Origin: Diplocloster modestus | GTDB lineage: Bacteria; Bacillota; Clostridia; Lachnospirales; Lachnospiraceae | Length of the DNA: 64,000 bases | Direction: 5' to 3' | NCBI RefSeq assembly: GCF_019042245.1 | Contig: NZ_JAHQCX010000002.1 | Span: forward strand, 121,782-185,781 | Shown: positions 34,675-42,561 of the stretch, in pieces | Position numbering within the stretch: position 1 is the first letter of the stretch | How the letters are laid out: each line of letters begins with the position of its first letter | Program-made: the position numbers and the translations under genes | The notes under the pieces: model-generated | What the model saw: the letters and a program-made list of their open reading frames with translations, nothing else | Told to the model about the DNA's origin: nothing | The model's database searches: none

Positions 34675-35265
34675 ATGTCCGCAGAATTGATTCAGGAATT
34701 TCTGGAATCCAGCAGTGATCTGGAAAAGCTGCGTTTTCAGCTGGCGTTTCACTGTGCACCGGTACTGAAGGGAATAAAGGCTTCCAATATTCTGGTGATA
34801 CCAAACTCATCCTGGCAGCCGCTGCTCTCCCTGGTCCGCACAATACCGGTTTCATGCATCTGTCTGCATCGGGGCGCGGATAAATGTGTCGTGCTTTTGT
34901 TCCGCTATCATCTGCTGGAACGGCATCTGCACCGGGCAGAAATCCAGGATTTTCTGAAGGAGTATGGCTATACGGATACCCGGATCTCGTTAATTCTGAA
35001 AAGGTTAAAACACCGTTATGCCGTCTATTCCAGCAGCCACAGCGATTTTCCACACGAGCTGGGCGCTCTGCTTGAATATCCGCTTCACGACGTGATCGGA
35101 TTTATAGATAATAAGGGGCAGAACTGCCTGTTAAGCGGTTATTGGAAAGTCTACCGGGAACCGGAAAAAGCACTGGAGCGTTTCAGACTCTATGACCGTG
35201 CCAGGGAAGAACTGGCCATGGCCGCTATTTCCGGGACCCTGCCCCCTCTGGCCGGCAGAAACTGA
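34675..35265 (+). CDS. DUF3793 family protein
   Basis: A 196-residue protein matching DUF3793: N-terminal helix and LAFHCAPVLKGIKASNILVI, the Cys/His-bearing CICLHRGADKCVVLLFRYHLLERHL, and the C-terminal HELGALLEYPLHDVIGFIDNKGQNCLLSGYWKVYRE. The family accompanies feo and flavodoxin genes in Clostridia, but has no known activity. The start ATG has GAGGTG seven bases upstream. Co-transcription with DUF2325 and the operators upstream put it under the same metal control. Confidence 0.85.
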   Translation: MSAELIQEFLESSSDLEKLRFQLAFHCAPVLKGIKASNILVIPNSSWQPLLSLVRTIPVSCICLHRGADKCVVLLFRYHLLERHLHRAEIQDFLKEYGYTDTRISLILKRLKHRYAVYSSSHSDFPHELGALLEYPLHDVIGFIDNKGQNCLLSGYWKVYREPEKALERFRLYDRAREELAMAAISGTLPPLAGRN

Positions 35266-35277
35266 CCGGCCCTTTTT

Positions 35278-37092
35278 TTACTCTTTCTGCGCTTCTATCT
35301 TCTCAGCCAGATCATTTAAATATACCCATCTCTCCATTTTTTCTTCCAACTGTGCTTCTGCCTGCTCTTTTTCTTCTATAACAGAGGATAGTTTCACGGA
35401 ATTCGTGGCGTTTGCCATCATTTCCCGATCCAGCTCCCCGATCCGTTTCTCCAGCTCCTCTATGGTTTCATCGATCGTTTCGTATTCTTTCTGCTCTTTG
35501 TAGGAGAACTTAAGTTTGTCAGGTGTATTCTGTTTCCATTCTTTGATCTTCGCTTTCTTTTTGTCTTCCTGCCCCTTCGTCCCGTTCTTCTGTGTCTCAA
35601 TGGCGGCATTCTTCGCCTGCCTGGTTCCGAGATAGTCTGTATAGCCTCCCTCATACTGTGTTAACCGCCCTTCCCCCTCAAAAGCAAAGATTCGGTCCAC
35701 CACATTATCCAGGAAATACCGGTCATGGGAAACGGTGATAACGATTCCGGAAAAGGAGTCCAGGAAATCTTCCAGTATGGTAAGGGTTGGGATGTCCAGG
35801 TCATTTCCCGGTTCATCCAGGCAGAGTATATTACAGCCCTGGCAGATAACTTTCAGGAGATAGAGGCGTTTCTTCTCCCCGCCGGACAGCTTTCTGACCG
35901 GTGCATACTGCATATCCGGAGTGAATAAAAAGCGCTCCAGTATCTGGGATGCGGAAATCCTGCCTTCCTTCGTGGGAATATACTCTGCCACCTCCTTAAT
36001 GTAGTCGATGACCCGCTGATCCGTATCCATATCCGGAACCTCCTGGGCAAAGTAACCGATTCGAATGGTTTCTCCTAACTGCACTTCTCCCGAATCCGGC
36101 TCAATAATGCCTGCCATGATTTTTAACAGGGTGGATTTGCCGCATCCATTGGGACCGATAATGCCAAGGCGCTGGTTTTTCAAAACAATATAATCAAAAT
36201 CATCTATGACAATCCTGCCGTCATAGCTTTTCCCGACATGATGCAGTTCCATGGTTTTCTTTCCCATCCGTGTGCCGATGGAATCCATTTCTACCGTCGG
36301 ATCCTGCAAAGGGGCAGAGCCGTTTTTCAGATCCTCCAATCGCTGCAGCCTGGCCCTTTGTTTCGTACTTCTGGCACGGCAGCCCCTCTTTGCCCACTCT
36401 AGCTCCATTCTGAGTACGCTCTGCCGCTTCCGCTCCGAAGCCATTTCCATTTCCTCTCTGATTGCTTTGAGCTCCAGGAACCTGGAATAATTGGCATCGT
36501 AGCTGTAGAGTTTTCCATGGTCAATCTCCAGAATTTTATTGGTTACCTGATCCAGAAAGTATCTGTCGTGGGTAACCATAATCACAACCCCTTTATAGCG
36601 GTTCAGATACTCTTCCATCCAGCCTATCATCTCACTGTCCAAGTGGTTGGTAGGCTCATCAAGCAGCAGTACGTCAAAAGAGGAGGCCAGGACTTTTGCT
36701 AGAGCGACTTTCTTCTTCTGTCCACCGGACAATGGTTCTATATATCCGTCATGATCCGTAATTCCCAGACGGTTTAATATACTTTTCGCTTCGCTGTCCG
36801 AATTCCAATCGTTCTTGTTGTTCCCCTCCGTCACATAAGAAAGCACCGTGGCCCCGGTTGGAAAGACCGGGTTTTGTACCAGATAAGCGACCCTTAATCC
36901 GTTTTGCGTGATAATCTGTCCCTCATCCGGCTTCTCCAAACCCGCCAGCATGTTCAGAAGTGTCGTTTTCCCTGTCCCATTGATTCCAATAATCCCGATC
37001 TTCTCTCCCTCATGGATACCACAGGAAACATCATCAAAAATCGTTTTTTCTCCATATATTTTACTGACGTGCTCTATATTCAATATATTCAT
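35278..37092 (-). CDS. ABC-F family ATPase
   Basis: A 604-residue soluble protein with two ABC domains and no membrane part. The first domain has Walker A GINGTGKTTLL (residues 36-46), signature LSGGQKKKVALAK and Walker B VLLLDEPTNHLD. The second has GPNGCGKSTLL, LSGGEKKRLYLLK and ILCLDEPGNDLD (a Gly replaces the usual Thr). The inter-domain linker (about 45 residues, Arg/Lys-rich) and C-terminal coiled coil match translation-factor ABC-F proteins of the Uup/YfmR type. It could act on stalled ribosomes; antibiotic protection cannot be inferred. ATG 37092 follows GAGGGAG. Confidence 0.92.
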   Translation of the reverse strand: MNILNIEHVSKIYGEKTIFDDVSCGIHEGEKIGIIGINGTGKTTLLNMLAGLEKPDEGQIITQNGLRVAYLVQNPVFPTGATVLSYVTEGNNKNDWNSDSEAKSILNRLGITDHDGYIEPLSGGQKKKVALAKVLASSFDVLLLDEPTNHLDSEMIGWMEEYLNRYKGVVIMVTHDRYFLDQVTNKILEIDHGKLYSYDANYSRFLELKAIREEMEMASERKRQSVLRMELEWAKRGCRARSTKQRARLQRLEDLKNGSAPLQDPTVEMDSIGTRMGKKTMELHHVGKSYDGRIVIDDFDYIVLKNQRLGIIGPNGCGKSTLLKIMAGIIEPDSGEVQLGETIRIGYFAQEVPDMDTDQRVIDYIKEVAEYIPTKEGRISASQILERFLFTPDMQYAPVRKLSGGEKKRLYLLKVICQGCNILCLDEPGNDLDIPTLTILEDFLDSFSGIVITVSHDRYFLDNVVDRIFAFEGEGRLTQYEGGYTDYLGTRQAKNAAIETQKNGTKGQEDKKKAKIKEWKQNTPDKLKFSYKEQKEYETIDETIEELEKRIGELDREMMANATNSVKLSSVIEEKEQAEAQLEEKMERWVYLNDLAEKIEAQKE

Positions 37093-37193
37093 CGGTAAAC
37101 TCCCTCGTTTTCTATTCAATACAAATTATCATAAGGGATTTTTACGGGATCGTCAACCTGACATCTGTGATTCCCTGTAATCACGGGACACAG

Positions 37194-37228
37194 CAAAAAA
37201 AATAAACCCTGATAAAATCAAGGTTTAT
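37194..37228 (-). terminator. displaced original terminator of tmRNA
   Basis: On the minus strand ATAAACCTTGAT-TTT-ATCAGGGTTTAT is followed by a run of eight T. Its sequence is AT-rich host type and directly abuts the left attachment site (recombinase end). The tmRNA body lies 12.9 kb away, and the natural reading is that the element split ssrA from this terminator. It now ends the recombinase transcript. Confidence 0.75.
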
Positions 37229-38790
37229 ATAGTGGAGCCAAAGGGGAAGCAGTCGAACTTGACGGCTTCCCCTTTAACAAAAGGGTTGCCGTCCTCCCCG
37301 TATAGCATGTCCCACGTGACTTCAGTCCTGTCCTCCGAATACCACGACGTTACCACCAGCCCGTCGTCGGTCAGGTAAATCTTATCGACGAAATACTCCA
37401 GCACCTGGTCGCGGGTCTCGGGATTGTCGAAGTCCGCGTGCAGGAACTTCTCGAAGTACGCCTTGATGGTGTGCTCGTCCTCGCACAACGCGGCGCGGAT
37501 GTTCTCGGCCTCGATGGCCTCGTTCAGGGCGCGCTTCTGCTCTTCGAGCTGCACCAGGCGCTCCGTCACAGTCTCGCTGATGAGGCCCGACTCGATGACC
37601 TTCACGAGGTTCGCAAGGCTCTTCTCGACCTCGCGGCGCTTGGCCTCCAGGCCGTCCAGGTAGCCCGTGTCGCGGTAGTTCTTCTCGTAGTACGCCGCCG
37701 CGTCCACGGCAAGCGACATCAGGTTCTCGGAGTCGTGGAGAATCGACCTGAGAATCATCGTGACAGCATCCTCCAGCTTCTCCTTGCGCACCTTCTTCAG
37801 CGTGCACTGCTTGCGGCGCTGGGCGGAGCAATAGTAGTAGTAATACGTCCGCCCCGTCCCGCTCGTGCCGGACACGCCCTGCAGGGTGTTCCCGCACTTC
37901 CCGCAGTAGACCTTGCCGGTCAGCCAGTAACGCGGGGCGTCGTTCTCGTCCATGCCGCGCGCCCGCTGGGAACCCTTGCGCTTGTTCTCGGCGAACTTCC
38001 GCTGCACCTTCTCGAAGGTCTCCTCGTCCACCAGCACGGGCATGCCGCCCTCGACCACGATGTCGCCATGGCGGTACTCGCCGATGTAGGCGCGGTTCTG
38101 GAGCATCTTGTTCATCGTCTTCACGCCGAACTTCGCGCCCCGCGTGGTGCGCAGCCCCTGGGCGTTCAGCTCGTCGCAGATGGTCTGCATCGCCTTGCCC
38201 CCGGCGTACTCCGCGAACATCCGCTGCACGAACGGAGCGGTGTCCGGGTCCACGATGTATCTCTTCGTGGACTTGTCCACCCCGTAGCCGAACAGCTTGT
38301 GCCCGTTGTAGAGCGCGTGCTGGGCGTTGTAGTCCATGCCTCGCTGGATGTTCTGGGACAGCTGGCGGCTGTAATACTCCGCCATGGCGTCCATCAGCCC
38401 CTCGATGAGCACGCCCTCCGGCCCGTCGGTCGGGATGTTCTCCGCCAGCAGGCGTATCTCGCACCCGGCGTCGCGGATGGTGCGCTTCGCCATCGCCAGC
38501 ACGTACTTGTCGCGCCCCAGACGGTCGGTCTTCCACATGATGAGGACACGGGGACGGATTTTCGCGACCTCCGACAGCATCTGCTGGAACCCCGGTCGGT
38601 TCTCCGTGGTGCCAGATATGGCCGCGTCCTCGTACTCCTTCACGATTTTGAACCCGTGGGCGTCCGCCCACGCATGCGCAAGCTCCCGCTGCTGGTCGAT
38701 GCTCGCCTCGTTCTGCGAATGGGAGGAGAATCGGTAGTAGGCGATGGCAAGATTGTTGTCGTTCAGCTCGAACTTCTTCTTGCGTGCCAA
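37225..38790 (-). CDS. serine recombinase (large, resolvase/invertase family)
   Basis: This 521-residue recombinase would integrate and excise the element. The resolvase domain carries the catalytic Ser22 in YYRFSSHSQ and the arginines of MWKTDRLGRD. It is followed by the recombinase domain (FGYGVDKSTKRYIVDPD...FVQRMFAEYAGGKAMQTICDELNAQG), a zinc ribbon (CGKCGNTL ... YYYCSAQRRKQC) and a coiled coil. The start is TTG at 38788-38790 with GGGAGGGGG upstream. The last codons (G-S-T-I-stop) lie in the attachment site, and the stop is in DNA beyond it, so the C-terminus depends on integration state. It is transcribed toward the left end of the element. Confidence 0.93.
   Translation of the reverse strand: MARKKKFELNDNNLAIAYYRFSSHSQNEASIDQQRELAHAWADAHGFKIVKEYEDAAISGTTENRPGFQQMLSEVAKIRPRVLIMWKTDRLGRDKYVLAMAKRTIRDAGCEIRLLAENIPTDGPEGVLIEGLMDAMAEYYSRQLSQNIQRGMDYNAQHALYNGHKLFGYGVDKSTKRYIVDPDTAPFVQRMFAEYAGGKAMQTICDELNAQGLRTTRGAKFGVKTMNKMLQNRAYIGEYRHGDIVVEGGMPVLVDEETFEKVQRKFAENKRKGSQRARGMDENDAPRYWLTGKVYCGKCGNTLQGVSGTSGTGRTYYYYYCSAQRRKQCTLKKVRKEKLEDAVTMILRSILHDSENLMSLAVDAAAYYEKNYRDTGYLDGLEAKRREVEKSLANLVKVIESGLISETVTERLVQLEEQKRALNEAIEAENIRAALCEDEHTIKAYFEKFLHADFDNPETRDQVLEYFVDKIYLTDDGLVVTSWYSEDRTEVTWDMLYGEDGNPFVKGEAVKFDCFPFGSTI
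37231..37239. other. left attachment site (core candidate GTGGAGC)
   Basis: The plus strand AGTGGAGCC matches GGTGGAGCT at the tmRNA end over GTGGAGC. Further in, both continue with an AGGGGA-type block and TCGAAC, so the recombinase 3' end imitates the acceptor/T-arm of tmRNA. The precise crossover base cannot be read from one sequence. Confidence 0.6.
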
Positions 38791-38831
38791 GCTCTTACCC
38801 CCTCCCGTAATTTCTGCTTATAGGTTTTCAT
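38763..38831 (-). CDS. 22-residue leader peptide overlapping the recombinase start
   Basis: ATG at 38829-38831 follows AAAGGAGAG and opens a 22-codon frame (M-K-T-Y-K-Q-K-L-R-E...) rich in Lys/Arg that ends inside the recombinase gene in another frame, overlapping its TTG start by 28 bp. Arrangement fits translational coupling of the recombinase to a short upstream peptide. Coding potential of so short a frame cannot be judged. Confidence 0.4.
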   Translation of the reverse strand: MKTYKQKLREGVRAWHARRSSS

Positions 38832-38834
38832 GGT

Positions 38835-38868
38835 GCTCTCCTTTGATTAAGTAATTGCTTAAATGCAT
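38835..38868. promoter_or_regulatory. palindromic site upstream of the recombinase
   Basis: An AT-rich inverted repeat of the form TTAAG-TAATTG-CTTAA lies just before the leader peptide ribosome site, in the 46 bp gap after the nuclease-like gene. It could be an operator for a regulator of the element. Confidence 0.4.
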
Positions 38869-38877
38869 AATTAGTTG

Positions 38878-39714
38878 TCAGTAACCGATAACCTCGGTCT
38901 CTACCGTTGAGATTACATCCGCAGGAATGTTGTTTACATCGAGTCTGTACACCACATTCATACGCGGATTGTATATGCCAAGATATTTCACATTCCTATA
39001 CTCGGGATGAACAGAATGAAGCCCCATGCGCCAATACATAAGCAGCTGAAGGGTGTACTTGTTTTGGAGCTTCTGCTTTGAAACCTTAAAGTCCCACAAC
39101 GTATCATCTGTTAAGAAGTCACCGTCGCCAGTGGCAACGTAACCAGTATATCCGCCTTCAAAAGTCAGACCATCCAGCACCTTTGGCCCATATTGCTCAA
39201 AGAATCGTAGCGAACGCTCAACCATTACGCGTATGTTCTCAATCGTATGCGCGTCAGGCACAATATCCTCTACGGGACGATATGCCATGACCCCTGCTCT
39301 ATATGCTGAATCAAATCCAGACAACTTTACGGCTGCATCTATGGAATCGTCATCCAATCCGCTCACATGGGATATCAGCCTCTCGAAAAGACCAAGTTGT
39401 TGAACATTAACCGCGCCCATCCGAGAAATCTCAAACGCCTCTTCCGCCGAGGTCCCAGACATGAACCGCGTAAGATAGTCCACGGCAAGACCGACTAAAC
39501 CAGGAGATACGTTTTCCTCTGGATATAGGTCATCAATACCGCCTCCGTCGAGCACTGTTTGCTCGAACTCTTTTGGCTTGAGATAACCGCCTCTCGGCTG
39601 CTTTATCTTGCCAATGCGCTGCGTTACAGAACACATCCATCCATTTGCAGCGATATCTTGCGGCGTCAGTTCGCCGTTTTTGAGCTTTTCGATTACATCT
39701 TCTCGTGTCAACAT
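38878..39714 (-). CDS. predicted PD-(D/E)XK nuclease-like protein
   Basis: A 278-residue protein, not a known named family to me. The second half contains a pattern typical of the PD-(D/E)XK superfamily: E186, D199 in GDGDFLTDDTLWDFKVSK with D208-F-K210, then Q223 in TLQLLMYWRMG, as in Cas4/RecB-like nucleases, and a following strand YLGIYNPRMNVVYRL. The N-terminal half is helical and may recognise DNA or a partner. Codons are less GC-biased than in the flanking recombinase, which suggests separate acquisition. The ATG at 39714 has GAGGAG upstream; a longer frame to 39780 would overlap the RHH gene and is rejected. It lies 19 bp after that gene. Confidence 0.5.
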   Translation of the reverse strand: MLTREDVIEKLKNGELTPQDIAANGWMCSVTQRIGKIKQPRGGYLKPKEFEQTVLDGGGIDDLYPEENVSPGLVGLAVDYLTRFMSGTSAEEAFEISRMGAVNVQQLGLFERLISHVSGLDDDSIDAAVKLSGFDSAYRAGVMAYRPVEDIVPDAHTIENIRVMVERSLRFFEQYGPKVLDGLTFEGGYTGYVATGDGDFLTDDTLWDFKVSKQKLQNKYTLQLLMYWRMGLHSVHPEYRNVKYLGIYNPRMNVVYRLDVNNIPADVISTVETEVIGY

Positions 39715-39733
39715 AGCTTCCACTCCTCTCAAA

Positions 39734-39994
39734 TCACTTTTCCAAATGCTCCGCGACCCATTCGTGGATAATCGCGGCAATCGTCGTCTCGCGCTCCGCC
39801 GCCATCATCTTCAGCGCCTTCTTGTCGCTCACCGTGAGCGACAGCGAGAGCGTGGTGCGCTTCTCGTCCTCGGCGGGCGCAGCGTCCGCCGAAACCGTTG
39901 TCTGCTTCGCAGCTGCCGGTTCAGAAACCGTCTGCTCTATCTTCTTCTGCTCGGCCTCGCGGTCGGCAGCATACTTCTCGAACATGTTCGCCAT
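39734..39994 (-). CDS. small protein with ribbon-helix-helix-like C-terminus
   Basis: An 86-residue protein with an N-terminal charged helix (MFEKYAADREAEQKKIEQTV), an Ala/Pro-rich linker, and a C-terminal RHH-type fold (RTTLSLSLTVSDKKALKMMAAERETTIAAIIHEWVAEHL). It resembles ParG/CopG-like DNA-binding partners of ParA. It lies 90 bp downstream of a ParA gene but has its own promoter. It could also be a copy-number or transcription regulator. Confidence 0.65.
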   Translation of the reverse strand: MANMFEKYAADREAEQKKIEQTVSEPAAAKQTTVSADAAPAEDEKRTTLSLSLTVSDKKALKMMAAERETTIAAIIHEWVAEHLEK

Positions 39995-40030
39995 AGCTCG
40001 ACCTCCTTTAATCATTTACGTATTTGTACA

Positions 40031-40059
40031 ATTATACACCTTGCGTCTCGATTTGTCCA
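40031..40059 (-). promoter_or_regulatory. promoter of the RHH gene
   Basis: TGGACA (40054-40059), 17 bp, TATAAT (40031-40036), followed by an AT-rich segment TACGTAAATGATTAAA that is similar to the one downstream of the ParA promoter. Confidence 0.75.
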
Positions 40060-40084
40060 TACGGAACACGGCTCTGACCTGCGG

Positions 40085-40642
40085 TTATTCCCTTGGGAAC
40101 CCCGCAGCCTCGCGCACCGTGTCCACCAGGGCACGCGTCGCCCTCGCGGCCTTGCCCCTGCGGTCGAACTCGACCACGGACACGCCTGCAGCGCCCGCCT
40201 GCACGAACGCCTCGGACTGCGGCAGCGTGACCACCGTCTGGTCGCCCGCAAGCCCCTCGAACCACTCCATGAAGTCGCGGGACGCCTTGAAGCGGTTCCA
40301 CCCGTTCATCACGTAGACAATCTTCGCCCGGCTGTGCTTGAACACCGCCTTGCGCATGCGCATCAGCGGCTCGATGTCCCTCGACGTGGTGCGGGTGGGG
40401 ATGACCACCACGTCCGCCTCCTTCAGCCATTCCGACAGCGCCTCCTGGAGCGCCCCCGGCGTGTCCACCACGGCGACCTGCGCGCCGTCCGCCTCGCGGG
40501 TGCGGTGCAGGGTGCCGCCCTGGGCGTCCAGGTCGTAGAAGCTCACGGGGATGCCGGAGCGCTCGAAGGAGAATGCTATCTCGTCGGCGACCAGGGACTT
40601 GCCCACGCCGCCCTTCTGGTTGCATACCAGAATCGTCTTCAT
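40085..40642 (-). CDS. parA: ParA-type partition ATPase
   Basis: A 185-residue ParA/Soj-class ATPase of the small type. It carries the deviant Walker A KGGVGKS (residues 10-16), Walker A' AVVDTPGALQ, and a switch region VVIPTRTTSRDIEPLMRM. The small size and neighbouring RHH protein fit type Ib partition systems of plasmids. ATG 40642 follows GAGGTG. On an element that can replicate as a circle, it would secure inheritance while excised. Confidence 0.9.
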   Translation of the reverse strand: MKTILVCNQKGGVGKSLVADEIAFSFERSGIPVSFYDLDAQGGTLHRTREADGAQVAVVDTPGALQEALSEWLKEADVVVIPTRTTSRDIEPLMRMRKAVFKHSRAKIVYVMNGWNRFKASRDFMEWFEGLAGDQTVVTLPQSEAFVQAGAAGVSVVEFDRRGKAARATRALVDTVREAAGFPRE

Positions 40643-40690
40643 ATCGCTCACCTCGCTATACATTTAATCAATTACGCATTTCCGTATTTA

Positions 40691-40719
40691 ATTATAAGCC
40701 CGAGAAAAGGGCACTTCAA
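40691..40719 (-). promoter_or_regulatory. promoter of parA
   Basis: TTGAAG (40714-40719), 17 bp, TATAAT (40691-40696). Downstream the DNA reads ACGGAAATGCGTAATTGATTAAA, closely related to the segment after the RHH promoter, so one DNA-binding protein may control both. Confidence 0.75.
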
Positions 40720-40970
40720 CTGCCACTTTCTGGGCTTCAGCTGGGCTTTTCGTGGTCTCGAAACGGGCTTTCTCTCGTCGCCCGGAACGGCTCGTTTCCC
40801 GCATCGCCTCGTAAACGAGCGGATGCCGAAAACCGCCGCCTTCCGCCCCTTGCGCGTACTCCCGTCAAAAGCCCTTCTGCAGGTCTCTTCGCGTGCCGTT
40901 AGCGGGTCAGCACCCCTTGAAGGATGCCTTCGGCATCGGGTGCCCACGTGAAGAGAAAGGAGGTCCGCAC
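40720..40970. other. GC-rich intergenic region between divergent parA and cargo genes
   Basis: Apart from the parA promoter at its left end, no clear gene, repeat or strong hairpin is seen. A promoter for the rightward pair must lie here but has no good match. Confidence 0.4.
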
Positions 40971-41318
40971 ATGAACGAAGGCTGGAAGAGGTTCCACGGC
41001 ACGGACGAGGAAGTCATGTGGCGCATCCAGGTGCTGAAGCGCACCTCGCGCCTCTGCGCGGCCAAGGCCAAGGAGCTGGAGCGCATGGCGAAGGCCGACG
41101 GCGACATGCCCGCCATGGACCACGCGTCGCTCATGGACGTGCTGAAGCGCATCGACAACGTGATGGAGTGGCGGTTCGTGAACGCCCTGGGCGAGGTGGT
41201 GCTGGACGCAGACATCCTCGCCGAGAGCATCGACTGCGAGACCCTGCGCTCCATGCGACAGTGCGTCGTGAACGCCATCGTGGACATCGAGGAGGCAGAG
41301 GAGGGACGCGATGAGTGA
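40971..41318 (+). CDS. hypothetical helical protein of the element
   Basis: A 115-residue acidic, probably all-helical protein (MNEGWKRFHGTDEEVMWRI onward, with MEWRFVNALGEVVLDADILAE and TLRSMRQCVVNAIVDIEEAEEG). I do not recognise a family. The ATG has an AAAGGAGG site. Its stop overlaps the start of the next gene by eight bases. This pair is the only rightward operon in the element. Coding style is strongly GC-ended, like the core of the element. Confidence 0.65.
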   Translation: MNEGWKRFHGTDEEVMWRIQVLKRTSRLCAAKAKELERMAKADGDMPAMDHASLMDVLKRIDNVMEWRFVNALGEVVLDADILAESIDCETLRSMRQCVVNAIVDIEEAEEGRDE

Positions 41319-41589
41319 CTACGGCATCAAGACCTACGCCGACCTGGCCGAGACCTGCTGCGGCATGGTGCTCGCCAACGAGATAGCCAGCCGCCCGCTG
41401 GAGCCTGTGAGCGGGGATTGGGCACCCTGGGACGAGATATTCCAGTGGTACATCGTCCAGGACCCGAGCTTCCTCATGGAGCACACCGACGAGCCGGTGT
41501 TCTACGACGCGGAGCTGGGGCTGTACGTCTGGGGCGTGACAACTTACGGCACAAGCTGGGCAATCCTGCCCGCGCCGGAAATCCACTGA
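41311..41589 (+). CDS. hypothetical protein common to mobile elements
   Basis: A 92-residue protein with a C-terminal region EIFQWYIVQDPSFLMEHTDEPVFYDAELGLYVWGVTTYGTSW that resembles short proteins I know from Firmicutes conjugative elements, without assigned function. Start overlaps the preceding gene by eight bases, so translation is coupled. A strong terminator follows 11 bp after the stop. Confidence 0.65.
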   Translation: MSDYGIKTYADLAETCCGMVLANEIASRPLEPVSGDWAPWDEIFQWYIVQDPSFLMEHTDEPVFYDAELGLYVWGVTTYGTSWAILPAPEIH

Positions 41590-41600
41590 CCCACAGGAAA

Positions 41601-41632
41601 GGGAGCAGCATCGCGCTGCTCCCTTGTTTTTT
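41601..41632 (+). terminator. Rho-independent terminator of the rightward pair
   Basis: GGGAGCAGC-ATCGC-GCTGCTCCC followed by TTGTTTTTT. The T-run also overlaps the end of the leftward MobV-like gene (stop at 41631). Confidence 0.92.
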
Positions 41633-42536
41633 AATCAGCGAGAAGAGAGAGACTATACTCCCAAAGACTCCGACCGTCGGGCATCCGAAACGCTTTCATC
41701 CTCTCAACCATCGCCAACGTCTCAGAAGCAGAAGCGACTTCTTTATGGGCAACCATCAACGCCCACTCCATATCGTCTATCTTCTGGCGCATCTTTTCCA
41801 TCTTGTATAAAGGACCCGCCTTATTCATGTCAGTATCCAGACGAATAACCTTGCGCCCGTACTTTTCTACGAACAACTTCTCAATAAAAGCTATTTCGCG
41901 GTCCATCCATACTGCACAGGAATTATGCATCAAGCCCTCAGATTCGCATCTCTGCTGCGCCATCGCACGATTCAGGCTCGTCTGAATGGAAGGTCCGCGC
42001 TCGTATCCATCTGCCCACGGAACAAAGGCAAGATGAAGATGTATCGTACCTCCCTTTGAGTCAGTCCAATCAGACTTACCACAGGAATACACACGGAAGA
42101 GGCGCAAACGAGGATTGCGCCTATCCCACGAATTAAAATACGATTCCAAAATACTAAGGCGCATACGCACCTCATCGTGCAATTCAATCGGAGTATAAAC
42201 TTTCGACATACTCGATTCATCGAAGCCGAGAGAAACGACAACCTCATACGCAAGGCGCTGACCCTTTTCGTCACTATTATGACGATTTCGCCCTCTTAAA
42301 TCGGCATCAACCCTCGCCATATAGCCATCTATGCCACCATAACGGCGGTCACGACGCTTCCGATGAGCGTCATATTCTTTAACCGCCTTTCCGAACAATT
42401 CCTCATACACATCGTTCAACGGCATGTTGAGATATACATGACGCGCAACGCTTTCTATCGCATCGCCCGGTTTAATATCCATCATCTCGTAAGGCAACAC
42501 ATAATACTGCATCGTAACAGTCTTATCTTCAATCAT
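41631..42536 (-). CDS. MobV/Pre-like plasmid mobilization protein
   Basis: A 301-residue protein resembling the N-terminal relaxase domain of the MobV (Pre/Mob) family. RGRNRHN (about residues 81-87) resembles motif I and GGTIHLHLAFVPWADGYERGPSIQTSLNRAM (H166, H168) resembles the HxH motif III plus the following conserved block. It is shorter than typical MobV (about 400 or more) and ends in a coiled coil (KMEKMRQKIDDMEWALMVAHKEVASAS). It lies 25 bp after the other relaxase gene and its codons are less GC-rich than its neighbours, so it seems a later insertion. It might be a second relaxase or an inactive relic. Confidence 0.6.
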   Translation of the reverse strand: MIEDKTVTMQYYVLPYEMMDIKPGDAIESVARHVYLNMPLNDVYEELFGKAVKEYDAHRKRRDRRYGGIDGYMARVDADLRGRNRHNSDEKGQRLAYEVVVSLGFDESSMSKVYTPIELHDEVRMRLSILESYFNSWDRRNPRLRLFRVYSCGKSDWTDSKGGTIHLHLAFVPWADGYERGPSIQTSLNRAMAQQRCESEGLMHNSCAVWMDREIAFIEKLFVEKYGRKVIRLDTDMNKAGPLYKMEKMRQKIDDMEWALMVAHKEVASASETLAMVERMKAFRMPDGRSLWEYSLSLLAD

Positions 42537-42561
42537 TGATTTACACAACCTCCCTATCCAT

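Noticed and set aside
37382..38671. 429-codon minus-strand frame overlapping the recombinase
   Set aside because: Another frame of the same DNA, rich in Arg/Gly/Ala, without motifs.
37438..38823. 461-codon frame opposite the serine recombinase
   Set aside because: It mirrors the GC-rich recombinase in antisense, lacks a ribosome site and has no domain; the recombinase has clear catalytic motifs.
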